21,866 bases of DNA from Methanobacteriota archaeon (GCA_002728035.1 PBUZ01000003.1:4255-26120); one strand, 5' to 3'; shown: positions 7,237 to 15,097, counted from the first letter of the stretch. The notes: generated from the sequence alone by a model not told the origin. Translations and numbers: made by a program.

Positions 7237-8184
7237 ATGGTTGTCCTCGCCGTGCACGGTGGTGCAGGCGGTGACGGACCTTGGCGGGGCATGACCGATG
7301 CTGACCCGCAACGTCTGGCCTGCATGCGTGCTCTTCTCAACGACATCGGTGAACGCCTGCACGCTGGCACATTGGACGCATTGGAAGCGGTGACGCTCGC
7401 GGTGGAAGCGATGGAAAACGAGCCGTTGTTCAATGCAGGAAAGGGTTCGGTTTTGGATGCAAGCGGTCAAGTAACCATGGATGCGAGCATCATGTGCGGC
7501 CAAGACCAAGCTGCTGGTTCGGTCATCGGGATTCGTACCTCTCGCCATCCCGTCCGCGTCGCTCGTCGTCTGCTCGATGCTGGATGGCCGGTGATGCTCT
7601 ACGGAGAGGCAGCCGATGCCTACGGCGAGGAACATGGCGTTGAACAGGTTGAGCCCACATGGTTGGTGACCGAACTTCGCTCGGCACAGTGGGCCAAATG
7701 GAAAGAACAACGGTTGCGACCAGGAGCAACCGATGAAGAAGACGCGCTGCTTGACCACGATGGAGAGCAAGACGGGTGGGGCACGGTGGGTGCCGTCGCC
7801 CTCGATGCTTCTGGAAGATTGGCTGCGGCCACCTCCACAGGAGGAATGACAGGGAAGCCTCTGGGGCGTGTGGGCGATACACCCCTCATTGGAGCGGGAA
7901 CATGGGCAGACCAACGCATCGCCGTCTCCTGTACGGGCATTGGCGAGGCGTTCATTCGTACCGCTGCTGCTCACCAAACCGCTGTGCTCCATCGAGAGAT
8001 GAAGATTGAGCAGGCTGCGCTGGCGGTGTTGGATGAAGTGGGGCCCTTTGGCGGACGCGGTGGGATGATCGCTGTGGACCGTGAAGGAAACGTGACGCTT
8101 CCCTTTCAGACCATGTTGATGTATCGCGGTATGTATTGCGACGGTTCTGTTCGGTTGGGTATCGGGCCCGAGTTGATGTATTAA
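7237..8184 (+). CDS. Isoaspartyl peptidase / L-asparaginase (Ntn-hydrolase, plant/IaaA type)
   Basis: A 315-residue precursor of the N-terminal nucleophile asparaginase family, which autocleaves to expose a catalytic threonine and removes isoaspartyl dipeptides or hydrolyses asparagine. The family start VLAVHGGAG is present, followed by FNAGKGSVLDASGQVTMDASIM. The predicted cleavage site is Gly182/Thr183 in the GTVGAVALD motif, with STGGMTGKPLGRVGDTPLIGAGTWAD downstream as the substrate-binding segment. The linker before Thr183 is long and acidic (about residues 160-180), as usual for the processed loop. A GAGGTGA Shine-Dalgarno sequence sits 5 bases before the ATG and overlaps the cyclophilin stop, so translation as a second operon gene is well supported. 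Confidence 0.93.
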   Translation: MVVLAVHGGAGGDGPWRGMTDADPQRLACMRALLNDIGERLHAGTLDALEAVTLAVEAMENEPLFNAGKGSVLDASGQVTMDASIMCGQDQAAGSVIGIRTSRHPVRVARRLLDAGWPVMLYGEAADAYGEEHGVEQVEPTWLVTELRSAQWAKWKEQRLRPGATDEEDALLDHDGEQDGWGTVGAVALDASGRLAAATSTGGMTGKPLGRVGDTPLIGAGTWADQRIAVSCTGIGEAFIRTAAAHQTAVLHREMKIEQAALAVLDEVGPFGGRGGMIAVDREGNVTLPFQTMLMYRGMYCDGSVRLGIGPELMY

Positions 8185-8224
8185 AGCCCCTAAGTTCATG
8201 ACCTGTTGAGCATGCGACAACTCC

Positions 8225-9397
8225 ATGCCTGTGGACGCAGATGAAGCCTTGCGAAGGGCGACATTGGTTCGCAGCGACCCTTCGTTGAGGGGGGTCAGTC
8301 GAGAAAACATCGCCAAAACGGAAGGTGAAGTGCTTTGGAGGTACTTCATGCCAGATGGAGAGCCTGTTGAAGAAGACGAACTCGTCGAGCGATGGAACAG
8401 CATGGGGCTGCCTCCCGCATGGGAGAACGTATGGATTTGCCCCAACCCTCGTGGCCACATCCAAGCCACAGGACGGGATGTGAAAGGGAGGTTGCAATAC
8501 CGCTATCATCCCGACTGGACGGAGATCACCACCGAAATGAAATACGATGATGTGGTCTATTTTGCTTCCCAACTTCCGCGATTGCGTCGCCAAGTTGCCC
8601 GAGACATCGACCAAGGCGACATGAGTCTCAACACCGTTTCAGCCCTCGTGGTCCGTCTGATGGACCTGTACAACATCCGTGTTGGGTCCGATGAATATGC
8701 AAAGGCCAACGAATCCTACGGTTTGACGACCTTGAAGTCCATGCATGTGAAGCACATCAAAGGCGATGATGCTGAAGGTCGTCACGATGCTGTGTTCACC
8801 TTTACGGGTAAATCGGGAAAAGATTGGGACATCACCATTGAGGACGACCATCTCGTTGATTTGATCCTCAAGACCAACCGGCTTGGAGCGAAGGATGCTG
8901 ACCTGTTCATGTACATCTCTGAGGCGGGCAACGAAGTGGATCTCAAAGCCGAACACATCAACCAATACATTCGGGCATCGAGTGGAGAAGGGTTCACGGC
9001 CAAAAACTTCCGAACATGGGCGGCGACCTCGCGTTGCGCAGAACGTTTGGCCTTTTTGTCGATTGAACGGACAGCAGAGGACATGGAAAAGTGGATGGCT
9101 TCTCTTCCCGCCGTGGAGTCGATGGAAAAATTGTGGACGGATGGGGTTTGGGCACCTCCAACCACTGAAACGGGCCGTAACAAAGCCCTGCTTGCCGTGG
9201 TTGATACCGTGGCAGCCAACTTGGGGAACACCCGTGCTGTCTGCCGCTCATCCTACATTCACCCTTGGTTTCTCGATGCATGGATGAACGATGAGTTGGG
9301 GGGTGCATGGGCGGAGTTTGCTGACATGCGCGCCATGGGGAACATGTCCACTGGCGAAAGTACGACGCTTCGGATTCTCAAGAAGTTGCGAAGTTGA
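8225..9397 (+). CDS. DNA topoisomerase IB (bacterial/poxvirus type)
   Basis: A 390-residue type IB topoisomerase that relaxes supercoils through a 3'-phosphotyrosyl intermediate. An N-terminal DNA-clamp region contains LPPAWENVWICPNPRGHIQATGRD and GRLQYRYHPDW. The catalytic core has IRVGSDEYAKANESYGLTTL (Arg152), FTGKSGKDW (Lys196 in the loop), KNFRTWAAT (Arg263) and the nucleophile Tyr344 in AVCRSSYIHPW. At the position usually held by the catalytic histidine the local sequence is LGNTRA, so an Asn may replace His. This small form is known in bacteria and poxviruses and differs from the large eukaryotic or thaumarchaeal enzyme, so it is probably transferred. It begins 40 bases after the peptidase and could be the third gene of that unit. 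A GTTCATGA sequence about 26 bases upstream could instead be a weak promoter. Confidence 0.94.
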   Translation: MPVDADEALRRATLVRSDPSLRGVSRENIAKTEGEVLWRYFMPDGEPVEEDELVERWNSMGLPPAWENVWICPNPRGHIQATGRDVKGRLQYRYHPDWTEITTEMKYDDVVYFASQLPRLRRQVARDIDQGDMSLNTVSALVVRLMDLYNIRVGSDEYAKANESYGLTTLKSMHVKHIKGDDAEGRHDAVFTFTGKSGKDWDITIEDDHLVDLILKTNRLGAKDADLFMYISEAGNEVDLKAEHINQYIRASSGEGFTAKNFRTWAATSRCAERLAFLSIERTAEDMEKWMASLPAVESMEKLWTDGVWAPPTTETGRNKALLAVVDTVAANLGNTRAVCRSSYIHPWFLDAWMNDELGGAWAEFADMRAMGNMSTGESTTLRILKKLRS

Positions 9398-9406
9398 TTT
9401 ATTTTC
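9398..9406 (+). terminator. T-rich tract after the topoisomerase gene
   Basis: The sequence TTTATTTTC follows the topoisomerase stop codon directly. Archaeal RNA polymerase can terminate at T-rich tracts without a hairpin, and no hairpin is seen. It precedes the fumarase promoter, so it would separate the two units. The evidence is weak because the tract is short. Confidence 0.3.
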
Positions 9407-9427
9407 TCAAGTAGGCGTTTGTCTATG

Positions 9428-9438
9428 TTTATTAATAA
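9428..9438 (+). promoter_or_regulatory. TATA box of the RHH-fumarase gene
   Basis: TTTATTAATAA stands out in an otherwise GC-rich window and is centred about 24-26 bases before the ATG at 9457. No Shine-Dalgarno sequence lies between, so the transcript is probably leaderless. This placement also supports translation from 9457, including the N-terminal DNA-binding domain. Confidence 0.65.
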
Positions 9439-9456
9439 CTAATTATTGGCCGTTGC

Positions 9457-11061
9457 ATGGCCAAACACCGAGCAGGCGACCGTCGCATCATCAGCATCAG
9501 TATTCCAGAAGACCTGGCAAAGAAATTGGACCGGCGCGTCGGCAAAGGACGAGAAGGTGGACGTTCCGCGACGATTGCAAAAATGATCCAGCAAAGCCTC
9601 GATGTGGCTGTTCAGGCCCCTGGGCCTGCTCCAGCACGTGCCCCACGTCGTGCGGATGCTCCTGTAGGTGAGGTACGAATTGAATCCGACACCATGGGCG
9701 AACTCGAAGTCCCCGCCGACCGCTACTACGGCTGTCAGACCGCTCGGTCGTTACTGAATTTTGACATCGGCCACGACACCATGCCGCTGGGTGTGATTCG
9801 AGCTTTTGGCATTCTCAAACAGGCCGCTGCAAAGACCAACGTGGCCCTCAAGCAACTTGACCCCGAGGTGGGCGACCTCATCATCGCCGCCGCCCAAGAC
9901 GTGATTGACGGCCATCTTAACGACCACTTCCCGCTTCGTGTATGGCAAACGGGAAGCGGTACGCAATCCAACATGAACACCAACGAGGTCATCGCCAACC
10001 GTGCCATCGAACTCGCCGGTGGAGTGCTTGGTTCGAAAGCACCCGTTCATCCAAACGACCACGTGAATCGAGCGCAATCGTCCAACGACACCTTTCCAAC
10101 CGCCATGCACATCGCTGCAGCCGAAGCCTTCACGCATCGCTTGCTTCCCAGCGTTCGCGCCCTGCGCGACTCGCTTCACGCCAAAGCCGTTGAGTGGAAC
10201 GACATCGTCAAGATCGGTCGCACGCACTTGATGGACGCCGTTCCCCTGACCCTCGGGCAAGAAGCCTCGGGATGGGTGGCGCAGCTCGATGCCGACCTCC
10301 GTCGCCTGGACTTTGCGCTGGATGACCTGTTTGAACTCGCCTTGGGAGGTACAGCCGTGGGAACGGGCCTCAACGCCCACCCGCTCTTCGCTCAAATGGT
10401 GGCCGATGAAATCGCTAACATCACCGGTCTAACCTTCTGTTCGGCCGAGAACAAGTTTGCACAATTGGCTGCTCACGACGCCATCGTAGCGGCATCCGGT
10501 GCGCTGAACACGCTGGCCGCCTCGCTGATGAAAATCGCCAACGACATTCGCTGGCTCGGTTCAGGACCTCGCTGCGGTTTGGGCGAACTTGCTCTTCCCG
10601 CCAACGAGCCCGGCTCTTCCATCATGCCGGGCAAAGTCAATCCAACACAATCGGAAGCCATGACGATGGTCTGCTGCCAAGTGATGGGGAACCACACCGC
10701 CATCACCGTGGGTGGCAGCCAAGGCAACTTCGAACTCAACGTGTTCAAGCCGTTGATGATTCACAATTTCCTTCATTCTGTTGACCTGCTGACCGACGCC
10801 TGTCGGACCTTCCGAACACGATGTGTTGATGGCTTGGTGGCGGTGGAAGAGAACATCCAATCGCACCTCGAAAATTCACTGATGTTGGTGACGGCCCTGA
10901 ACAACCACATCGGTTACGACAAGGCGGCGAAAATCGCCAAGAACGCCCACGAAAAAGGGTCAACTCTTCGCGAGTCAGCGCTGGAATTGGGCTACCTTAC
11001 GAACGCGGAATTTGATGCATGGGTTCGCCCTGAAGAGATGACGGGGCCAAAGCAAGGCTGA
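9457..11061 (+). CDS. fumC: Class II fumarate hydratase with N-terminal ribbon-helix-helix domain
   Basis: A 534-residue fusion. Residues 1-50 form a ribbon-helix-helix DNA-binding fold: strand RRIISISI (9-16), helix [12 protein letters not shown] (17-28), a Gly/Arg turn, and helix [13 protein letters not shown] (37-49). A Pro/Ala-rich linker (53-70) leads into a complete fumarase C that interconverts fumarate and malate in the TCA cycle. The core begins [20 protein letters not shown] and contains [31 protein letters not shown] and the signature loop [11 protein letters not shown] (386-396, catalytic Ser387/388). Normal FumC is about 460 residues, so the extra 70 are an addition. No plausible separate FumC start exists between the domains, and a TATA box fits the ATG at 9457. 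DNA binding, autoregulation or simple oligomer aid are all possible roles. Confidence 0.93.
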   Translation: MAKHRAGDRRIISISIPEDLAKKLDRRVGKGREGGRSATIAKMIQQSLDVAVQAPGPAPARAPRRADAPVGEVRIESDTMGELEVPADRYYGCQTARSLLNFDIGHDTMPLGVIRAFGILKQAAAKTNVALKQLDPEVGDLIIAAAQDVIDGHLNDHFPLRVWQTGSGTQSNMNTNEVIANRAIELAGGVLGSKAPVHPNDHVNRAQSSNDTFPTAMHIAAAEAFTHRLLPSVRALRDSLHAKAVEWNDIVKIGRTHLMDAVPLTLGQEASGWVAQLDADLRRLDFALDDLFELALGGTAVGTGLNAHPLFAQMVADEIANITGLTFCSAENKFAQLAAHDAIVAASGALNTLAASLMKIANDIRWLGSGPRCGLGELALPANEPGSSIMPGKVNPTQSEAMTMVCCQVMGNHTAITVGGSQGNFELNVFKPLMIHNFLHSVDLLTDACRTFRTRCVDGLVAVEENIQSHLENSLMLVTALNNHIGYDKAAKIAKNAHEKGSTLRESALELGYLTNAEFDAWVRPEEMTGPKQG

Positions 11062-11068
11062 AGTCGTT

Positions 11069-12148
11069 TCAAGATTGGCGTAAAGCACGAAGTTTCGCTT
11101 GAAGAGCCGAGGCCCGTTCATCCACCTGTTCACTTGGGGCCGGTTCCTCGCTGTTCAATCGCCGATACAACATCTCTCTGTCCCAAACATGAACGTGCCC
11201 GTCCTCGCAACCAATGGCGACCCGTTTGGAGGTCCCGTGCATGGATCGAACCTTTGCAAAGTCCCCGTCCGCTATTTTCCCACCTTGGTTGGTCGCCCAG
11301 ACATTCACCGTGCTCCCAAGCCCCGAATCTCGAGCAAGCCAAAGCAAGGATGCGCCTTCATGCTCCATCGCTTCGGTTTGGGCCGAGACCGAAGCACCGT
11401 CCGAGGACCAGCACACCTCACCTGTTTCCGTTCGTCCTACTGCAAGGCCTTCGTCGGTGGTGGCAACATAGCCTTTCACCATGCATGTCACGTGTTCAAC
11501 AGCACCCTCCTCAGTGGAAAGAACGTCACCCGTATGGGAAACAACGGTTCCATCCGTTTGACCAAACAGCCCTTGCGAACGCCCCGATGCACCGCTTGTC
11601 GTGGGCGAAGAGGTGGGAGGTTTCGTGTGCGTGAAGGGGGGCGGCCCTGAGATGTCCAGATGACCGCACCGAGGACGACCCAATCCAGCGAGCAAGCGAC
11701 CTTCCGTTTGCACGAGAACCCAAGGTCGCTCGTCCATACGCTCCACCCAGGACAAGTTCCCGTCTTCGGTCATTCGCCAAACGGCGGATTCGATGAAATC
11801 GTTGTGTTCGATGTCGTAGACGGACGAAACGGCGACGATGTCGCCCTGCCACCAAACGAGATCGTCGGCACTGCCTTCGAGGGCCATCGACCAGCGTTGT
11901 TCACCCGTCAATCGATCGAGGGCCACAACATGCAACCCACTGGCGACCACGACCAAGTGCTCGTTGAGTGCAATGGCGCTGATGCGGTCGTTGGTTTGGG
12001 CGGTCCAGCGATGTGTTCCGTCTTCCGCCCAGTGCGTCAAACGGCCGTCCCAGCCGCCCGCGAAAACATCCTGGTCGTCTGTGAGATGAACCATGGACAC
12101 CGGTTGGTCCAAACTTCGGACCATCCATGTCGCTGCCTTCAGGTCCAT
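11069..12148 (-). CDS. Beta-propeller (WD40/PQQ-like repeat) protein
   Basis: A 359-residue cytosolic protein without signal peptide or membrane segments. It has repeated short strands ending in Trp or Gly-Asp turns, for example FAGGWDGRLTHWAEDG, LDRLTGEQRW, VGRTETGEVCW and IGCEDGHVHVWDRE. These are the blade pattern of WD40 or PQQ-type propellers, with roughly six to seven blades. A Pro/Ser/Thr-rich insert (PPFTHTKPPTSSPTTSG) near the middle probably forms a surface loop. The C-terminus (SEEPAPSEQVDERASALQAKLRAL) is a likely short helix or coiled coil. Such proteins usually act as interaction scaffolds; no enzyme activity is implied. The start at 12148 has a TATA-like box 27 bases upstream. 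It converges with the fumarase gene, 7 bases apart. Confidence 0.75.
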   Translation of the reverse strand: MDLKAATWMVRSLDQPVSMVHLTDDQDVFAGGWDGRLTHWAEDGTHRWTAQTNDRISAIALNEHLVVVASGLHVVALDRLTGEQRWSMALEGSADDLVWWQGDIVAVSSVYDIEHNDFIESAVWRMTEDGNLSWVERMDERPWVLVQTEGRLLAGLGRPRCGHLDISGPPPFTHTKPPTSSPTTSGASGRSQGLFGQTDGTVVSHTGDVLSTEEGAVEHVTCMVKGYVATTDEGLAVGRTETGEVCWSSDGASVSAQTEAMEHEGASLLWLARDSGLGSTVNVWATNQGGKIADGDFAKVRSMHGTSKRVAIGCEDGHVHVWDREMLYRRLNSEEPAPSEQVDERASALQAKLRALRQS

Positions 12149-12170
12149 GCAGCGTGGAAAGCATCCTCTG

Positions 12171-12180
12171 CCATAAGAAG
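12171..12180 (-). promoter_or_regulatory. TATA-like box for the beta-propeller gene
   Basis: The minus strand reads CTTCTTATGG, centred 27 bases before the ATG at 12148, with no Shine-Dalgarno sequence between. This matches the leaderless spacing seen at other genes here. Confidence 0.4.
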
Positions 12181-12283
12181 GTCGCTTGATAGCATCGCTT
12201 CTGGCCGCATCGCGGGTCGTTTGGTCACACCGAGCAAAAAAGAAAGGCTACCGATAACAACGCGATTTGGGGATGAAGAAGCG

Positions 12284-12751
12284 ATGATGACGCGAGACCA
12301 GATCGACAACGCTCAACAAGCCTGGGGAGACGGTATTGTCGCGATCGCCACGGCGCATCGCGAGGGCGGTGATTATGTCAGCATCGCTCGAAACCATGTC
12401 GAGACGTTGTACGCCTATGGGATGGGAAAGGTGTTGTTCAAGCCCACCCTCGCTGCTGTTGAGCAATTTCGGCCCACGTTTGAACAAGCGCTATCCTATT
12501 TTGTCGCTTCAAACAATGCATGCCCCGAAGACGGTGGATTTGCCATTAAGGGATGGACCAAGGTGAGGTTTGAAAACGCTGAGGTCATTGTCAATGAATC
12601 CATGGCCGTGGCGATGGGGAACTATTTCTTCACCTCGCCAGAGGGTGAGGAAGTCAAGGTGGAATACACCTTCGGGTATGTACTGGATGATACTGGCAAG
12701 CCACGAATCAATGTGCACCACTCCTCCATGCCCGCGGCCGTAGACTCGTGA
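12284..12751 (+). CDS. NTF2-like (SnoaL/CaMKII-association-domain type) protein
   Basis: A 155-residue single-domain protein with an NTF2-like cone-fold pattern: an N-terminal helix (QIDNAQQAWGDGIVAIATAHREG), a middle segment (TLYAYGMGKVLFKPT), then strands KGWTKVRFENAEVIV, VAMGNYFFTS and VKVEYTFGYVLDDTG, ending RINVHHSSMP. From memory of the family, similar bacterial proteins are often labelled phosphoribosyl-AMP cyclohydrolase, but no HisI metal-binding cysteines are present, so that name would be wrong. Function is unknown; such folds bind small ligands or form oligomer hubs. Start codons ATG 12284 and 12287 are adjacent; the long upstream open frame is antisense to the propeller gene and not coding. 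A weak TATA-like CGATAACAA lies about 28 bases upstream. It converges with the membrane-protein gene. Confidence 0.75.
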   Translation: MMTRDQIDNAQQAWGDGIVAIATAHREGGDYVSIARNHVETLYAYGMGKVLFKPTLAAVEQFRPTFEQALSYFVASNNACPEDGGFAIKGWTKVRFENAEVIVNESMAVAMGNYFFTSPEGEEVKVEYTFGYVLDDTGKPRINVHHSSMPAAVDS

Positions 12752-12763
12752 TGCCTCGCACCC

Positions 12764-13648
12764 TCACAACAGCGGAATTTGTTTTCGCGGCACGGCGAAC
12801 GAGAGGAGAAACGCCATGAGGCCAAAGATGCAAGCGGAATAATAGTGCCCCATTGTAAAAAATGCCAGAACTGAAGCGGTTCGAAGCAAAAGAACCGAGC
12901 CCGATTTGAGCGACCATACGGTGAACCCTGCGGCGATGAGTGCCATCCCCATGAAACCAAATCCAATGAGGATGTAGCCGCTTTTGGCACTCGGGTCCAT
13001 GAGCGGATTTTCTTCTTGTTCGGGAGTTTTGTCGATCGTCCGAATCTCGCAATCAGTTTCGCCTTCGGTATCGCATGGCTGAGCAGCGAAGGCGTCACTG
13101 GTGGGGAACGTGAAATCGATGGTGGTGAACCCGATGGGTTCAATCAATGCCGGTGGCGAAAGCAACACGCCATTGGAAAACACGTCTCGATGGCCGTCTC
13201 TGGCGACGATGATGTCCACTCGAATCAGTCCCGGATCGAGTTTTTCGAACGCGTAACCTCCGTTTTCATCGGTCATGTTTTCTTCCGAGACCCACATTTT
13301 GGTTGCATCGTCAAGCCAAGAAAGGTAGACCGTGGCATTCACCATCGGCTCACCGCTTGGCGAAACCACGGTGCCACGAAAAGTAGCGGTATCGTCCGGC
13401 GCCGATTGAGCGAGACGATACACGAATTCGTCAGGTCGCACCAGCCCGTCTTCTGGGGAAGCAAAATCCATGCCGTTCAAGAAACCCAGCATGCATGTAA
13501 ACAACAAAAACACGGCCAATGCTTTCCCAATCGGGTGAAGGTTGGGGTCTTCGATGGTCAACACAGCGTTTGATGAGGCAAAAATAACGGGTGATTCTTC
13601 GACCACCTCGTCGAGATAACTCCCCTCCTGTGAAAGGTCCTCTGCCAT
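12764..13648 (-). CDS. Membrane protein with carboxypeptidase-regulatory-like (Ig-type) domain
   Basis: A 294-residue membrane protein of unknown function. An acidic N-terminal tail (1-38) precedes a first membrane helix at about 40-60 (GKALAVFLLFTCMLGFL). Residues about 88-180 form a beta-sandwich like carboxypeptidase-regulatory or Cna-B repeats: FRGTVVSPSGEPMVNATVYLSW, then GGYAFEKLDPGLIRVDI. A short acidic linker with two cysteines (Cys192, Cys200) follows. Then come helices at about 224-246 and a hydrophobic block at 251-286, probably two more spans. If the first helix exits, the beta domain is outside the cell. It starts 21 bases after the hflX stop on the same strand, so it is probably co-transcribed with hflX. 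No Shine-Dalgarno sequence is evident. Confidence 0.75.
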   Translation of the reverse strand: MAEDLSQEGSYLDEVVEESPVIFASSNAVLTIEDPNLHPIGKALAVFLLFTCMLGFLNGMDFASPEDGLVRPDEFVYRLAQSAPDDTATFRGTVVSPSGEPMVNATVYLSWLDDATKMWVSEENMTDENGGYAFEKLDPGLIRVDIIVARDGHRDVFSNGVLLSPPALIEPIGFTTIDFTFPTSDAFAAQPCDTEGETDCEIRTIDKTPEQEENPLMDPSAKSGYILIGFGFMGMALIAAGFTVWSLKSGSVLLLRTASVLAFFTMGHYYSACIFGLMAFLLSFAVPRKQIPLL

Positions 13649-13669
13649 GAACAGAGGCAGGGTGTCGTC

Positions 13670-15049
13670 CTACTTGATTTCAATGCGATGTTGCCATCGA
13701 TGTTTCAGTTGAGCCTGTGCAGCGGTCGCCAGCCAAACAAGCATCCTCGCCGAACCGTCTTCACCCCGCTCATCGTCTTCAACCATCCCAGCTTCGTAGA
13801 CAGCAGCCACCACACGTTCGGTGGCGTCTTCTTCAGGAAGGGCGGGGGGTGAGACGATCACCTCAACAGCCCGACCAAACAAGCGTTGTCGAATCAAGGT
13901 CTGCAAGGCTTCAATCCCCTGTCCTGTATGTGACGAAACCGTCACGGGCGAAGGGAAATTCATGGCTTGAATCTCCTCAACCACGCGCTCGAGAACAGTG
14001 GGTTCGACGAGGTCTGTTTTCGTGAGAACGAGTTGAAGAGGCGGTGCTTCAAACGCCTCGTCCTCCTCCTCTTGCTGGCGCTCCAACACTTCACGGCGGG
14101 TGGTTTCCAATTTTCGTCGAATTTCGAGGAGGGGGTCGGAAGCATCCACCAAAACCATCGTTAAATCAGCATTTATTGCTTCAGCAATTGTTGCTTTAAA
14201 TGCTGTAAGTGTAGCGTTTGGTATATTATCAATAAAGCCAATGGTATCTGCCAAAAGAATTCGCGGGCTTTTCTCCATTCGCCCCACCGTGGTTTCCAAT
14301 GTTGAGAACAATTGGTCCTCCACCAACACCTCTTTTCCCGACAAGCGCTTGAACAGTGAAGACTTCCCAGCGTTCGTGTATCCAACGAATCCGACGGTCA
14401 ATGCGCCGCTACGCGCTCGTTGCCGGCGGTGCTCACGCTGTGCATTCGCATGCCGCTTTTGTCGGCGGCGCAGATTGGTCAATTCGCGATTGATGTTGGC
14501 AAGAACACTCTGAAGCGCCGTAACACCGCCACCACCGTAACCGGCACGCTCACCGGTGGTCTGTTGATTGGCCAATTCGCGCAACACCGTTCGGTCCGAT
14601 TGCAATTGTGCAATGCGAACTTGCGTTCTCGCCTCCACCGATGATGCGTGTGAAGTAAAGAGAGCAAGAAGAAGGCGTACTCGGTCCCATATTTCGGCCC
14701 CGACGGCGTCGCTGATGCCCACGAGTTGTCGCGGGGTAGCGTTGGTGTGAACGATCACCAGGTCAACCCCTTCCCAAGGATGGCCCTTGACCACACTGGC
14801 CAACTCTTCAGCCACGTCCTGGAGTCGACCTCGACCCAGGTATGTTCGAGGATCAACGGTACCTGCTTGTGAGATGGTCTCCACGATGGTGATCCCCATG
14901 GTTGTGGCAAGGGCCTCCAATTCACGGGTGTCTTCTTGACCACGAAGCAGCATCAAGGCTCGACGGCCCTCATGGTTGGTTCTTGCCTCACCGAGAACGA
15001 CGCCTCCGCTGCCCGCGACAACAAACGGGTTGCCGGCGGAACGAGCCAT
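13670..15049 (-). CDS. hflX: Ribosome-associated GTPase HflX
   Basis: A 459-residue GTPase that, in characterised homologues, binds and splits or rescues stalled large ribosomal subunits. The N-terminal HflX domain has VDPRTYLGRGRLQDVAEEL and VHTNATPRQL, then WDRVRLLLALFTSHASSVEARTQVRIAQL, and a GERAGYGGGG segment before a long basic coiled-coil helix. The G domain has G1 GYTNAGKSS (about 223-231), G3 DTIGF and G4 TKTD; a C-terminal extension follows. The ATG at 15049 (MARSAGNPF) is preferred: an upstream in-frame ATG falls within a TATA-like box centred 26 bases away. Residues about 263-296, around switch II, are encoded by an AT-rich patch of different codon usage. The membrane-protein gene follows 21 bases downstream. 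Confidence 0.95.
   Translation of the reverse strand: MARSAGNPFVVAGSGGVVLGEARTNHEGRRALMLLRGQEDTRELEALATTMGITIVETISQAGTVDPRTYLGRGRLQDVAEELASVVKGHPWEGVDLVIVHTNATPRQLVGISDAVGAEIWDRVRLLLALFTSHASSVEARTQVRIAQLQSDRTVLRELANQQTTGERAGYGGGGVTALQSVLANINRELTNLRRRQKRHANAQREHRRQRARSGALTVGFVGYTNAGKSSLFKRLSGKEVLVEDQLFSTLETTVGRMEKSPRILLADTIGFIDNIPNATLTAFKATIAEAINADLTMVLVDASDPLLEIRRKLETTRREVLERQQEEEDEAFEAPPLQLVLTKTDLVEPTVLERVVEEIQAMNFPSPVTVSSHTGQGIEALQTLIRQRLFGRAVEVIVSPPALPEEDATERVVAAVYEAGMVEDDERGEDGSARMLVWLATAAQAQLKHRWQHRIEIK
14161..14262 (-). other. AT-rich patch with atypical codons inside hflX
   Basis: By hand count about 32 of the first 100 bases are G or C, against a window that looks about 55 percent GC. 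In the hflX frame the codons switch to ATT/ATA for Ile, GCT/GCA for Ala, ACA for Thr, AAT for Asn and TTA for Leu, while flanks use ATC, GCC/GCG, ACC and CTC. The frame is intact and the protein remains HflX-like. The edges are sharp. Recombination with an AT-rich homologue is one explanation; assembly chimerism is another. Confidence 0.7.
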
Positions 15050-15070
15050 GCACGGGGGGAAGGTTAGCCT

Positions 15071-15078
15071 CATATCAG
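15071..15078 (-). promoter_or_regulatory. TATA-like box between hflX and the Pcc1-like gene
   Basis: The minus strand reads CTGATATG, centred 25-26 bases before the hflX ATG at 15049, fitting a leaderless start. The plus-strand reading CATATCAG is about 23 bases before the divergent ATG at 15098, so one element could in principle serve both, although the plus-strand gene also has a Shine-Dalgarno sequence. Confidence 0.4.
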
Positions 15079-15097
15079 CCCACCCCAAGGAGAGGCC

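Noticed and set aside
6916..8469. 517-residue open frame on the minus strand
   Set aside because: It runs antisense through the cyclophilin, isoaspartyl peptidase and topoisomerase genes, all clearly recognised; its product is Cys/His/Ser-rich without motifs. It is a by-product of GC-biased codons.
9457..9690. Idea that the RHH segment is a separate antitoxin gene or a frameshift artefact ahead of fumC
   Set aside because: There is no stop between the domains, no adjacent toxin gene, and no usable internal fumarase start; the TATA box fits the long form.
11660..12283. 208-residue N-terminal extension of the NTF2-like frame
   Set aside because: It lies antisense over the beta-propeller gene and its promoter; the family N-terminus fits the ATG at 12284.
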